A stretch of 64,000 nt of DNA from Margaritispora aquatica. Taxonomy: Eukaryota > Ascomycota > Leotiomycetes > Helotiales > Discinellaceae. The stretch is from positions 682,001-746,000 of the forward strand of contig VJWN01000005.1 of assembly GCA_007644065.1 (NCBI GenBank). The letters run 5' to 3'. Positions 25,069 to 36,868 of the stretch are shown piece by piece. The position numbers and the translations under genes are program-made. How positions within the stretch are numbered: the stretch's first letter is position 1; each line of letters starts with the position of its first letter. Under the pieces are notes generated by a model, which saw only the letters and a program-made list of their open reading frames with translations, was not told the DNA's origin and made no database searches.

Positions 25069-25242
25069 ATGATCTTTCTTCTCTGTTGTGTATACATAGG
25101 CAAGGGAACATTGGTACCTCTCGCCAGAGATCCAACAGCGCAAATGGCCATGGCAGCAAATTGGAACTTGACGGCAGAGACACTGTCAATAGTACTATCT
25201 TTTTTGCAGGTTATTTTGCTCGCTTTCGAATCTCTGCCGTAA
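25069..25242 (+). CDS. Candidate small hydrophobic ORF, 57 codons
   Basis: ATG at 25069, TAA at 25240-25242. The product starts with a hydrophobic cysteine-containing stretch (MIFLLCCVYIGKG), has a short polar middle (ARDPTAQMAMAANWN) and ends with a second possible membrane helix (LSIVLSFLQVILLAF). The composition looks more protein-like than the overlapping 126-codon frame. The ORF directly follows CTTGCAG, so it might be a downstream exon; I could not find a compatible upstream exon. It may also be a decayed remnant. Family not recognised. Confidence 0.22.
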   Translation: MIFLLCCVYIGKGTLVPLARDPTAQMAMAANWNLTAETLSIVLSFLQVILLAFESLP

Positions 25243-26596
25243 AGCGCAAGGCAACTCACAATCTTCTGAATACAAGATTCCAGAAAACGCTATTGTGGAT
25301 CTACATTCTAAGCTCACCGTGGACGAAAACACAACCAAGTGAAATTATATCATAGCTACAAGGCATACTTTGGTTGTTCTATGGTGAGTTTGTATATAAC
25401 ATGCCAATCAGATGACGATTCGCAGTGTGCTTATATACCTACGATTCAACAACTTTGAGGTCCCTGGCAATAACATGGCCTTGATTTCTCCCTGAAGAAC
25501 TTCACAATAGACTAGCAAGAGATACCAAGTCACAACCTAGAAGAGACTTGCGATTTTATAATGATGAACTCCTTTCACTATATTTTCGAACAAGTTACAA
25601 ATAATGCTTTTCTCGGAAATATAAGTAGCACGCTCAATGACCAACAAACATATCAATAATCTACAGGACAGACGATTAAAGATGCAAGTGACAAGACCGA
25701 GTGCTTTTGGATGTTATACTCCAAGACAAACTTTTGAATGCTTATTTTCTAAAAAGGCCATCTAGATTCGGAATCAAACCTGTAGCTGTAAAACTCAAAC
25801 ATCAATCCAAATCTCTCGCTTCTTTTTCACCCACCAGTATAAAGACCGAACCGAGTCAAATGACAGCAGCATCAAACCTTGACAGCAAAGAAGAGAAAAG
25901 TATAAACACCTACAATACAGCGAAAACCCTTGCACTTAGCTACATAAAATTCAGCACGTCACAATCAAGCATGGATTGCAAACCGACCTGCAAACCACCG
26001 AAAGCAATCCAAGGACAAACAAACCGCCATGACATCAATCGATCAGACTCGATGAGTTGGTGAACTTGTTGAAACGACTCTTCTTGCTTGTAGAAAAGAA
26101 GTGCCTCTCCATATGTCTTTAAGCGTAAGGATTGACGAAGGCTAGGTAGGTAGTTTCAATCGATGATTTGCTGATTATTTCAATTTTGGATATATTCTCA
26201 CTTGCCTTCCCTTTACGCAACCTATCCCATACCTAATTCACCATACTTAATCCACAGTCCCTCCTCTCTATTTCCTCTCTCCTCTCCTCTAAAAAGGCAT
26301 ATATACCGCCTATCAATCCATCCCCACTCACCAGACCATACCTACCATACGCACTTCGACGGAGAAGAATTCGAGCACCGGGATGGGATTCCAGCATTTA
26401 ACACTCTACAATGCATGCTCTACTCTCAACGAAAGCGCCGAACGAACTCGGGTTAGGAACATAGGTAACGCCGATGAGCACAAGAATGCTCTGGAGGGCT
26501 GGAGGCAAGATTGCCCATGTAGATATAACGACGGCATACGTGTGGTGATGGCAATAACGATTGGAAACTCCCGTCGACGACAGCAGTCGCTCACGG

Positions 26597-26614
26597 GTTA
26601 ACGTTAACGTTAAC
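26597..26614. repeat. Palindromic hexamer triplet (GTTAAC)3
   Basis: GTTAAC occurs three times without gaps, giving an 18-bp perfect palindrome in non-coding DNA. Function unknown; may be a chance microsatellite. Confidence 0.9.
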
Positions 26615-27356
26615 GACAACACAGCACAGCAAAGCCAAGGACTTGGAACTTAGAAGATGACAATGAGAATGGCCGGTGGACTCGACTTTGTACAAATTCA
26701 AAAATACCTCGTTATCTCATAAATAACGACGCAATGCAACCCAAGCCTATGCATCCTCCCAGCCGCAAAAACAAAGGACCAGAAAATACCTACACAAAAT
26801 AAGAACCTCAAGACAATGGATCCGCCATGCTGTTAGCCCTGTTGTTTGATATATTGCGATCGTGACGATGACGACAGATATTTATACCCGTCACCCATGA
26901 TGCCGTGCTATACAAGTGTTCACCGGGCGAATGGGTCAAGTTCATCTTGAACGTTAAATACTGATTGCTATTTATTCTATTCGGCCCTCTCAGGCATGAG
27001 AAGAATCTAGCTATCATGTAGTTGCACATGCAGTGCTCTCTTATCTCTTGGTTCTTTCCTGCTTCCATAGAGCTAGTCGACTTGTTGGATACTTACGAAT
27101 ATGCTGAAGTATTGCTTCATCTACCGATACAAATTCATGCTCGTGTACTGGGTATCTCTAAACCTCGATCACCACCAACAGAATCAACAGGCAAGTACAC
27201 GATGCACTAGAGCGAGTGACCAACTTCCCCAGTAACAAAGTATTGTGCATGTGTCCACGAATAAGCGAGACATACAGTGTGGTTGAGCAAGAGATTCATC
27301 TCTTTCTTGTGAACCCAGAATTTCTCTGGTATATCCAGTCTCTTATTCATTTTTTT

Positions 27357-28603
27357 TCACTTCGAGCTCGGATCGAATCTCTTCTTCAAGCTCCCAATAT
27401 GTCCAGGCGTGACTTTACAACAACCACCGACCACAACGGTACTCCAGAGGTTTCTCTCTCGAATCCTCTGCACAATCTCATACAGAGTCGCATCCCATGA
27501 TTTCTAATTTGTGTCAATTTACATTTCTCTAGTAACAGGAAGACAAGGATAAGGATCCCAAGAATAAGAAAGGGACAAAATGGAGGGAGGAAAACACTAA
27601 CCTCATTGCCAACTTCTCCAGCCTCACTCTTCAGCTCCCATACCTTCGTAGTAGTATTATAAACCTCTCCCCTCGTCCCATCCGGATACAGCACCAACGC
27701 AGGCCAATTGCCCTGTCCATCATCCGCACCAAGCAACTCCCGCACAGCACTTTCAAACTCCCCCACAATCCCTCCCACTTTCCCAAGTTTCGTACAATTA
27801 ATCCCAATCCCCCACGGCCTCCCCGCACCCTCTCTATCTCCCAACATAGCACCCACAACAGCCCTGATATCAGAACCATCAGGCAACTTGTTCCCCTCAC
27901 CAGGAAGCACGCAACTGATCCAAAAGTCCCTCTCTCCTCCCTCCAGCTTAGGCAAAGAAGCCATCACCTCTCTCGCGGCAAGAATCTCATCGATCCTAGG
28001 TAAGGTCTCAAAAGCCACCATATTTACACCTTCCCAGCACTTCTCTTTCTCCCATCTCTCTTCCTCTTCCTCTTCACCATTAGGATCGGGAAAGAAAGCT
28101 CGGATGCGTCGGAGATGCCAGTCTTTCAACTGAGCGATACTAGAATGCTCGTCGTCGTAATTACCACTGTACTCCTGGCCCGGTAGCATAGTAGCACCAT
28201 ACGCACCAAGACCCAATACCACTCTCCCCTTCCTCTCCTTCCTCGCTATTCCACTCCCCTCCTCAAACGCCTTCCCAGCAACAACCACCGCACCCCTCAT
28301 CAGCCTCCTCGCCTCCCTCTCACCCACAACACCCGAGCGTCCGAAGCCCTCGAACGAAGCCTGATACGTAGCAGTGAGCAGCACGTCAGCACCATTGCGC
28401 ACGAAATCCGTCTGTACGCGCTGAAGCAGGTCTCGTCCCGAGGGCGAGAGTAGCGTGTGGGAGGACCACAGGGGCGTGGAGTCGTCGAATGTGACGCCGT
28501 GTGAGTCGGCGAGCGTGGTGCCGAGGCCGCCGTCGAGGAGGAGGATGGGTGTTGGTGTGAGTGGAGGGTTGGGAGGAGTGGAAGTGGTAGGAGGAGCAGG
28601 CAT
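27357..28603 (-). CDS. Homocysteine S-methyltransferase
   Basis: Two exons: 28603-27602 and 27503-27357, with a 98-bp intron (GTTAGT...ATTAG) in phase 0; 382 aa. The enzyme transfers a methyl group from S-methylmethionine or S-adenosylmethionine to homocysteine to give methionine, as yeast Mht1 and Sam4 do. The N-terminal block LLDGGLGTTL is the family start of the TIM barrel. The zinc-binding cysteines are Cys270 in GIGINCTKL and the pair Cys362-Cys363 in VVVGGCCKVTP. Without the intron the last block would be lost and replaced by a hydrophobic read-through, so the splice is well supported. GANATYQASFEGF-like and EYSGNYDDE segments also fit the family. Residues about 175-188 are a Glu-rich insertion. 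Probably cytosolic. Which of the two yeast paralogs it matches is not decided. Confidence 0.93.
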
Positions 28604-29295
28604 TGTGAATGAGTGTGTGAATGAAATGTGGGAATAATGAGAGTTGAGCGGAGGGAACGTGAGATAGAATGGTATGAATGAGCGTGTGAGTGGGTGGTGA
28701 GTGAGTGAGATAGTGCTTGGAAGAGTGAGTTATTGAAGCATGAGTACATGGTGGGGGAGAAATTATTTTCTAGTGGGGTCAACGAAGCCTGCGACTTCCA
28801 CACTGTAATTTGATTACACCATAAGGCGTGATTTATCATAGGAAACAACTTACATGCAATTCTACTGTGTCTGGATTGAGTTTTCGAAATCCAAAAATGG
28901 TTTCGGCTGATGAAGAAACAAAGTCTATAACATGGCTAATCTGTATACACCATCTCACCAAGATACACCTAAGAAGCACACTCAAAAGCTCCCAATGTGT
29001 ATTGACAGAGCTCGCAATACCGAATGCTGCTAATAGAAAGATAGTCCTATTAGGCCCTGCAAGCCTCTATGGTCTCGCCCCATCTTTGTTTCCTCGACTG
29101 GCCTCTCGAATCTAGAAAGTAGCCGTCTATACCGAAGAAGCCTTCTGCCTCATACCAACCCAGGGTAGCCATTCCGAACCAATCCAACAAATATACACAT
29201 CCATTACTCCAACATTAAAACCGGGTCTACTTTACTCTCCAAATTCCCACGGTGGTCGTCATCGTCTTGAATACTCCTGACGACTCCGTTCCCAC
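28604..29295. other. Intergenic, about 0.7 kb
   Basis: Promoter of the homocysteine methyltransferase and 3' UTR of the WSC gene. Near 28600-28730 there are G/T-rich repeats of GTGAGTGAGTG type. No gene seen. Confidence 0.4.
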
Positions 29296-29935
29296 TCACG
29301 CCCAAGCCAAAGCAACAGTCAAGGCAATCCCGAGTGCCAGCAAACTCCCCACCCCCGATTCAGGCTTGACATTAACCCCAACCCCAACTGCACTTGCACT
29401 CTTCGCCTTGTACACACTCAATGCCAGATAACCACCACAGATCTCAGACTGGTTCGCCATACACGGAAGACTGCACGATGAGTCTGGGAGATGTGTTGAT
29501 AGGGACGAAAGATACTGAGCGCAATAGCATTCCCTATTTCCGTCAGCAAATTGGCCTACGCAAAACCACTCAGGATAAAGGAGGAAGAGGGACGAACCGA
29601 GTATACTCCAATCCCGCATACGAGTAACCATTTCCCCGGCAATAATTGAGACACAACTCCACAGTCATGGTATCCTTCGCCTCAATCAACCCTCCATTCA
29701 ACGCCCTCTGCCCATTCGTGTTGTTATACAGCGTCGTCTCATTATAGCACCCAACATATGCCCAATTCGTGCCACCGGGGTAGATGCTTGCTCCTGTAGG
29801 AGTGGAGGTACTCCCTGTCGTAGCTGTTGGCGTGGTTGAGGAGGAGGAGGAGGAGGAGGCCGCAAGTGTGAATGTGAAAAGACTCAGAACAATAGCGATG
29901 ATGCTGAGGTTGGCAATAGGAGTGAGCCTCGCCAT
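29296..29935 (-). CDS. WSC-domain cell-surface protein
   Basis: Two exons: 29935-29598 and 29533-29296, with a 64-bp intron (GTTCGT...AATAG); 191 aa. Residues 1-25 form a signal peptide (IIAIVLSLFTFTLA). A short Ser/Thr-rich stretch follows (about 26-50). One WSC domain spans about residues 55-150, starting WAYVGCYNET and with the cysteine pattern VELCLNYCRGNGYSYAGLEY, then ECYC, CSLPC and ICGG. The C-terminus is hydrophobic (SLLALGIALTVALAWA) with no basic tail, which fits a GPI anchor rather than the single-pass receptor form of yeast Wsc1. WSC domains bind wall polysaccharides, so the protein is probably in the wall or outer plasma membrane. Role inferred only. It is small for the family. 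Confidence 0.9.
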
Positions 29936-29983
29936 TGTGCGTGTTTGTGTGTGGATATCTGTGGTGGAGAGCTTATCGGATCG

Positions 29984-30004
29984 TAGGTAGGTAGGTAGGT
30001 AGGT
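29984..30004. repeat. (TAGG)n microsatellite upstream of the WSC gene
   Basis: About five tandem copies of TAGG, some 50 bp before the WSC start codon, so within its promoter or leader. Confidence 0.9.
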
Positions 30005-30214
30005 GGTGAGATATACGTTGGGACCAGGACGACCAGGTAATTTAACGCGTGAGGGTCGACAAAGCGTTCCTCTTCCCTCTAATCTCTCTGTATCGCGAAC
30101 GTGAACGAACGTGGTGAGGAGGACGAAACGAATGCAATCCTCATATACAGTACAAGACCAGACAGATTGAACAAGGCTTCAACTGCCAGAAAAAAACGGT
30201 CAGGGAACAAGGCA

Positions 30215-30248
30215 GGGCAGAGCAGAGCAGAGCAGAGCAGAGCAGGGC
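30215..30248. repeat. (GCAGA)n pentanucleotide microsatellite
   Basis: About six copies of GCAGA, flanked by imperfect GCAGG units, in the WSC upstream region. Confidence 0.85.
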
Positions 30249-30827
30249 AAGGTAAGTGAGTGAGTGTGGGTGTGCTTACTTGCTTGCTTGGGCTTGGGGG
30301 TTCAGCAGAAACGGCGGCACAGCGACCGACGTTCAAAATCCTTTAGCGGGCTTCCCAAAGCCCAGCCCAGCCGTGTACCACCCCAAAAAAGCTCAGCTCG
30401 CTCGCTCAAAGCAGGTTAAGCTCCAAAAGGCTCGGGAGATCGCCGCTACTGAGGCTCGCTTGGGACTCGAAAGGGAAAGGTGGCCCGGCTAAAATTCTCG
30501 GGGTTAACCTAGCTGGGTGAAAAGTTCTTTTGGATTTGGGTGGAATGGTGGAATGTCATGTTCGAGGTTTTGGCTAGCTATGGACTATATGTTTCTCCTT
30601 TTGACGGGTGGTTTTCATAGATGAATAATGAATTGAAGACGAGCCTATATGTATATCCAAAATGCAAATGGTCCCCAGCCTAGGTATTCTTCAGAACATC
30701 TTCTGTGTCATTGGACTAGGACAACCTGGAAGTGCAATAAGCTTATCAAACGACTATCTACAATCAATATTGCAACGCACAGGGACAAGGGACAAAAAGC
30801 ACAATTGCCCTGATTTCGCAGCATTCT

Positions 30828-30849
30828 GCTTGCATGCATGCATGCAAGC
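30828..30849. repeat. 22-bp perfect palindrome with TGCA core repeats
   Basis: The sequence reads GCTTGCATGCATG followed by CATGCAAGC and equals its own reverse complement. It could form a hairpin or bind a dimeric factor; no gene is near enough to assign it. Confidence 0.9.
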
Positions 30850-31025
30850 ATACACATACCTTAACCACACCATACCATACCATACATGCCAGCCAGAAGA
30901 AACATGGGAGATTCACAACAATGTGATGTGGAAATGCGAAATGCAGAATGCAAAATGGTGTGTAACGTCAGAAAAAAAAGCTTGTTTCGTTTGACCATTC
31001 CATCCGATGGTCTCGCATCAGCTTC

Positions 31026-31056
31026 AGCTTCATCTTCATCTTCATCTTCATCTTCA
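31026..31056. repeat. (TTCATC)n microsatellite
   Basis: About four to five hexamer units. On the minus strand it reads as an acidic GAA/GAT run inside an otherwise featureless frame, which explains that frame's Glu/Asp stretch. Confidence 0.8.
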
Positions 31057-33149
31057 TTTCCATCCGCAACAACGAGACTAGGTAAATCTAGACCAGACCA
31101 GGCCGGGGCTTGCGGCTGTTTCGTTTGATGATTGATATACCGGTACAACAGATTGGTACAGGTTGTTCATTGAGGTACCGGTATCGTATCGGAAGTTTCT
31201 CTGGATTTTCGTTGCGATTTATTATCACTCCCGACAGGCACTGTGTGGGGGTGTGTAGGAAACCCAGGGAAGTGGTGATATGGATGGAGGGGTATGATGG
31301 GAATGTACCTACCTAGATATGGGTAAAGCGAGGTAGGTATCTTATCCGGGTAAATAGAGATGATCGGTGGTGGACAGGCTTGTCGTTTGATGTCAAGGAT
31401 ATATATCATTTGGCGGTAACAACAACATGCTGATGAATTGTTATTGATACGGAGGTACAGTACTTGCAGAAATATCAATTTTTATAGCTCGTCTGTCTGT
31501 TTTCTATTGTTCATAAGCAACGATGAGTTCATGATGACAGCGTCCTCGATATCTTGCAACAGCTTCATTAAGGTACTAAAAGAAGGGAACCGAAAGACAA
31601 AAATCAGTGACTTCTTTCTAATTGAAATGACTTACCATTTAACCAAATACAGTTCACTCGCGTTTCAAAAACTCATATTATGAATCTCACGATGAACTTG
31701 GAATTATCTATATCAACAAGACTCACAATACTTACCTACCTATCCATGCTGTTCCAAAACATCGAACAACTGCAACAAATATATCTCCTCTCAAACACGA
31801 TAATCAACTAACGATCTTTAGATACAAATAAATCCGAATAAACCTAAAACTAGAATTGTTACGAGAGAAGCAGCCAATTGCACTGCGTATCGAAGTCTGA
31901 CAGCTCTACAACTTCACCTGTATGTTGGATCCCATGTGCGCTCCCAAAACGTACCTAACTTTCTTGACTCGAATGAAGCGAAATGATACATCTAGGAAAG
32001 TTCGCCAATTACCACAAATTAATGCCACAAGCTCACTAGACCGCTAGTATACATGCCAATCTCGAACATCTTAGTAAACTAGGTAGGTAGAATTCCAGCT
32101 TGAGACCATCTCTCTATTTTGTAGACAAGCTATGACCAAGCAAGGAGATGAAAGTACACGATTGAACGCAAAGTTCGATTTCACTACCCCAAACACACAA
32201 GGAACCCACTTAATGCTGCAATCTCCTTTGTAATCTGATGCCGACACAGAAGCAGTAACCGCCCACTGTCAACTTGCAGCTGCAAACTAAGGTAGTAGAT
32301 ATATTTAGATTTATCGTAGCTCTCTCCTGCTACTGCTAACAACTGCTGTAAAGGAACTCCCTTCCTCTAGGATACTATGGCTATAAGAAGCCTGGAGGTG
32401 TTCAGAGGCTGCCTTGTTCTTCTTGACCGAATCTCAACTAGAGACTAAACTGACACAGGGATGAGAAAACAAAATACTACATCACAAAATCCATGATTTT
32501 CATACATCTCAGATACCTAGCTTGCTTGAACTAACCGACAATAAGAATGATATGGCAAAGGCTTAACTCGCTAAATTTGGAATGCGTACTCGCTATCCGG
32601 TGTGTTCTAGATCTGCTGCCCAAATTCAAGTCGCACTGTTTTAAGCGGAGCGTGCAACATAGATTGCTTCTATACAAGAGATACGAGGTGATGGTGGCTA
32701 AAGAGAAGGAGCAGAAAACCACAAGCAATGTTGTCACAACTTTCGCGACCATCGTCAAAGTTAAATAGAGAAGAATAAATGAATGACTGAATGAATGAAA
32801 CGATCACTCGCTTGAAATTGAACGATATCTCACCATCTTGTCATCGAACCACGGCACTTTCGAGCATGAGTTCGCAGATCAATTGACACTTGCAACTACC
32901 GAGTTGTCCTTTCGTAAGTCAACGCAAGTACGAGAAGTGGGAATGACCTCTTTATACCACAAACACAAACCACGAAAATAACCCCCACAAAAAACGATAA
33001 CTGCTATTTCCAATCCCGAGAAAACAGGAGCACCCCCACATATTGGGCTGAACCGCATATCTAAACTAGGGACTTCATCGGAGGTGTTCGCCTTACCTTC
33101 CACTTTCCGATGAGTCGCTCATCATTCGCCATGAGAAGATCTTCAACTC

Positions 33150-33600
33150 GCCGTGGCCCACGATGATGAAAATGTCAGCGAGGACGATGACAAACTTGTG
33201 GCGATGGCAAATGATTGTGCGAAGTACAGCAAGATTTTAAAATGTCATTACCATAAGCACAACATCGATATACTTTGTATGGAAAAAGTATATCCGTCAC
33301 CTGATTCAAGCACGGATCTGAGGACGTTCTGACCAAACGAGAGATCATCGGCATGACGATGCCGAGTGACGAGCAGTCCATGAAAATCTCGGGAACTATG
33401 CCAAACAAAGCCGGCATTAAGTCTGCATGATAACATTGTGACCGGAGCGTTGCCTCACCGCTGCTCGGGGGTCATATTTCTTACTGCCTGCATGCCGTTG
33501 ATGACGTTTCGTCTGACAATCTTTGTGGTGTAAACTTCCCGCAAGGTCCTGCTGCAGCTAATGCCGAAAGTTACAAGATCCTCGGTGCAGCTGTGTGGTC
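33150..33600 (+). pseudogene. Possible decayed coding block
   Basis: Three consecutive plus-strand stretches of 35-65 codons look protein-like but lie in different frames and each ends in a stop. The first contains LQLAVAHDDENVSEDDDK and CAKYSKILKCHYHKH and ends at about 33330. The second contains LTKREIIGMTMPSDEQ and ends at about 33430. The third contains LHAVDDVSSDNLCGVNFP and ends at about 33608. No splice sites join them. The overlapping minus-strand frames (33175-33417, 33455-33712) are alternatives. The family is not recognised; chance remains likely. Confidence 0.2.
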
Positions 33601-36105
33601 GCGATGAAACCTGTGAGAGATAATATGGGGCGATGGTTCGGAGGTTGTTGGAGAATTGCTTCAACCTGCCATTGTGAGAGCTGATCTTCTTGAAGATCCC
33701 CATCATCAACAAAAGCGCTTTGCTTGAGAACCATACGAGTATGGTGGGATAGTCTTCAACTGCCAGCCTTCGTTCTTCGCCGTTGAAGAATCAGCCTGTC
33801 TCACTTGACGTTCTGTCAAGATCTCTCGGGGAACCACCTGCCCCGAAGGAATAAAAATGTCTCTGAATACAACATGACTTCACCCAATCTCTTCCTACAA
33901 ACAAATTGCACCCAGAGACAATAAATCCCATCGCGCAGCCTTACTTTCTTCTGTCGCAAGCAAGGAAATACGCTGATCGGAGCTCGTGGTCAAACGGCAG
34001 CCATGCAGCTTAATTCAGCAGATATAACTGGGTGATAGGTGAGAAAACTGGTTCGCGTGGTATAGGAAGCATCTTCCCTCGCTCCTGCGTGGAGGTCCCA
34101 GGGTTTGCCAAATTGAAAAGGCCATTATTTGGTCATTGAGGATTGGCTGACGAAAGGAGGACATGACCGTCAGGTGAACGCAATGGGCAAGATATGATGC
34201 TGATCTCGATGCAATCCAATCCCACGAGCTCCCTTCCGCAACGGCCTGCTGAGGCAAGGCCATCAATGGCTCCGAAGAATCGGCAGTAACAGTGGCACGA
34301 TTGGTGAGGGGGAAAAGGCAAAAATAGTGAACAGTGGGAAACATCGCAGATTTTCATACCAAAAGGTGACCAAGTATGTTGATCTTCAATTTGTGAAAGA
34401 TGACCTGAAGCAAGAAATGATGTCACACTCTGGGTCAAACCTGGCAACTTTGCCTGTCAGCACAACATCCCTCTCTATTTCGATGCTCAATTTGTAACAC
34501 GAAGCGACCGAGGAGGATCAAGTTTGGGATCGCAAGAAGGAAAGAATCAAAAGAATGCTGTTGAGGTGGAAGTTACAATGCAGTATGTACCGTACTAGCT
34601 GGATAACAATAGAAAATGATAGGTTAGAGTGAACAGAGGCAAGGCAAGTCGTTAGCTGAGTTTGGACGAGCGAGTGGACGGTTTGTCCGCCGGTTGGTCA
34701 CGCATGGTTGGTGCACTTCTTGGATGTTCTCTGTCTCTGTCCTACCCCTGGAACTCTAAATCACAAAGAAGCCCGTCGGACGGATCCCGAAATACATCAT
34801 TGGAAGAGCTAACAATAAAGCTAACAATCAAAGCTAACGGAGGTTTATCCATCTCCTTCTTAGGCGAGATGTCTACTTAGGTAAGTAAGTATCCCTTGAC
34901 TTGTGTGATATTAGTATGATCATATTATCAGCCAGCCTCACCATGTGACCATATAACCAATATCGCACTTGGTTGTATACCTAAAGATATTGGACATTAG
35001 TATCTCCTAAGATTACTTACTATTATAGTTAACATCCACCTCTCGTTGTATCACTTCCTCGAAGACATGACATATAATATTTGGAATAAGCGAGTCGAAC
35101 CAAGGTTCACCAGCAAGATCCAAGATTTGTCCGGAGGGAAGTAACTCATCCGCAAACATCAAACATAAGGATCCTGACTTTTCTCTCCTTCACCCTCACC
35201 ATCGGAACCATTTTCGGCAGAAGACACACTGCCAAGCCTCAAGTTCACAAATCACAATCCACCGTTCGAATTCCGGAGGGTTGTGCAGGAGGAACCGGCG
35301 TGCAGGAAGCAGCACAGAAGTTCAAGATCGCCCAATCCCCACAATAAACCCATCCATACCTTTGAACGCTTATGGTTAGTCACGACTTTTTTACTCAGCA
35401 CGCTCAGTACCTACACTCAGTACAGTAGACACAATATCAAGGGTCAACCTACATCGGGTGTTCGCTTGATTCTGTGAACAAGCATCAAGCATTCAGCATC
35501 AGGAATCGCTCCTTGAAGGTGGGGACTTGAAGGCACTTGAAGGGGGCTCTTCCCAGCTTTATGTCCACTTCTAACTTCCACTTCCCACGTCCAAAATCGC
35601 ATCCGTCAACGAGAGCCCGCGGAAAAAACTGGTCCAAATACAGCCAACCATCACACATCCTCGCCACGCCAAAACATCACTTGTCCCAGTGGCGTCCTTG
35701 CTTGCCGACCCCATTATTTATTGACTGCAGGCTAGGGGCCTTGCACATTCAAACTACTGTGCGGGTATCCATAATTATTATTCCACACCTCCACTTTGAA
35801 CGACGCTGTTCGTACCGATATTGTAACTAACATTACCTAACTAACGAGCCTCTTCCTCTACCCGGTCCCCCAATTTTGTAGATTTGAGGACATCACAGTT
35901 TCATACACCAAAACAACTTCACCCTCGAGTCTTCCTACACCAACAACATCCGCCACCAAGCATAGGAACAATACTCGAGTAGCTATCCGTACCACATACC
36001 ACTCACGCGGAGAATAAACCGAAATCCTGGAGCGAATCACTACTTCGTAACAGCTACTCACTCACTGCCAGCCGCACAGCGCAGCAGTTGAGTGACACAG
36101 CAATA

Positions 36106-36162
36106 CTTACCTACTTACTTACCTACCTACCTACCTACCTACCTACCTACCTACCTACCTAC
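36106..36162. repeat. (CCTA)n/(CTTA) microsatellite in the SCOC-like gene leader
   Basis: Fourteen or so tetranucleotide units, first CTTA/CCTA mixed and then pure CCTA, ending 85 bp before the start codon. It probably lies in the promoter or 5' UTR. Confidence 0.92.
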
Positions 36163-36247
36163 ATTCCTTCTACACGTTACCAACCTCTCTATACACCGCA
36201 TATACGGTACAAATACAAGTACAACTATATACACATACCCAAAAAGA

Positions 36248-36868
36248 ATGGCATCACCTCCCACACAGCCCTTCCCATCCATAGACACCACAACACCAAC
36301 CCCAGAAATGCAGCCATACTCCTCCTCCTCCTCGGTGGACGAAGACGTCAATACCTTCAAGCGCCCCAGACTCGTGTCACGCAAGTCGTCGGGCACCATC
36401 ATCGTGCCTCGGGAGCACCCTAACGTCGAGATACCAGAAGGCTCGGAGATCTTCGACGAGGACGATGCGCGCGCCATGAGCCCCAGGCGGAGCTCGCAGG
36501 ATCTCGAGAAGATGTCTGAGGACGCAAGGGTGCAGTTAAATGAGTAGGTCTCTTCTATATTCTTGTCCCCGTTCGCATTCCACGGCTGGAGCATCCAAGT
36601 GAAACTGTCAAGCCATCTTGTTCTGGAGAAAAGAAACTAAACCAAACAACCCGTAATTAAACCTCAAACAAACACCAGCTAACTCGCCACCAACAGACAC
36701 GCTAAAACGCTGCAACTCTCTCTCCTCGAGATCTTCAACCGCATCGAGGCGGTGAAAGAAGAGCACGACAAGCTGGACAACAACAACAAGTTCCTGCAAA
36801 AGTACATTGGCGACCTGATGTCCACATCCAAGATAACATCGACCACTTCGTCGTCGAGGAAGAAATAG
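36248..36868 (+). CDS. Short coiled-coil protein, SCOC/Slo1-like (DUF2205)
   Basis: Exons 36248-36543 and 36697-36868, joined over a 153-bp intron (GTAGGT, branch CTAAC, CAACAG); 155 aa. The first 95 residues are disordered, Pro/Ser-rich and contain RKSSGTIIVP and RRSSQDLEKM. The second exon encodes a coiled coil: LQLSLLEIFNRIEAVKEEHD, then LDNNNKFLQKYIGDLMSTSK, ending in a basic tail SSSRKK. This matches the short coiled-coil domain of animal SCOC and yeast Slo1, which bind Arl1/Arl3-type GTPases at the Golgi. Function by homology is therefore Golgi/endosome trafficking or autophagy; binding is not shown here. The ATG at 36248 is preferred to an upstream in-frame extension at 36092, which would translate the CCTA repeat. 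Confidence 0.85.

Larger units (their letters stand above)
22532..27356. other. Gene-poor interval, about 4.8 kb
   Basis: Begins with the GFA1 promoter and leader. No multi-exon gene could be assembled. Several 80-126-codon frames (22929-23264, 23749-24129, 24975-25355) have no recognisable features. A 57-codon hydrophobic ORF at 25069-25242 is listed separately. At 26240-26330 a C/T-rich tract precedes GGCATATATACC, a promoter-like arrangement on the plus strand with no good downstream frame, so a non-coding transcript is possible. A palindromic (GTTAAC)3 lies at 26597-26614. Confidence 0.5.
29936..36247. other. Gene-poor, microsatellite-rich interval, about 6.3 kb
   Basis: The longest stretch without a supportable gene. 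It holds the WSC promoter, several microsatellites, a 22-bp perfect palindrome at 30828-30849, a possible decayed coding block at 33150-33600, and the long leader of the SCOC-like gene. TAGG/CCTA motifs recur (for example 31303-31340, 32082-32090). Many 60-110-codon frames on both strands (30662-30994, 34015-34344, 34133-34447) overlap each other and have no features. Confidence 0.5.

Noticed and set aside
26597..26614. Telomere-like TTAACG repeat
   Set aside because: Fungal telomere repeats are TTAGGG; this is a palindromic GTTAAC triplet only 18 bp long.
34015..34447. Two overlapping 104-109-codon minus-strand frames
   Set aside because: Different frames over the same DNA, no recognisable motif, no splice partner.
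35090..35110. tRNA B-box-like sequence on the minus strand (GGTTCGACTC)
   Set aside because: The flanking bases do not pair as a T-stem and no A-box or acceptor stem is present.
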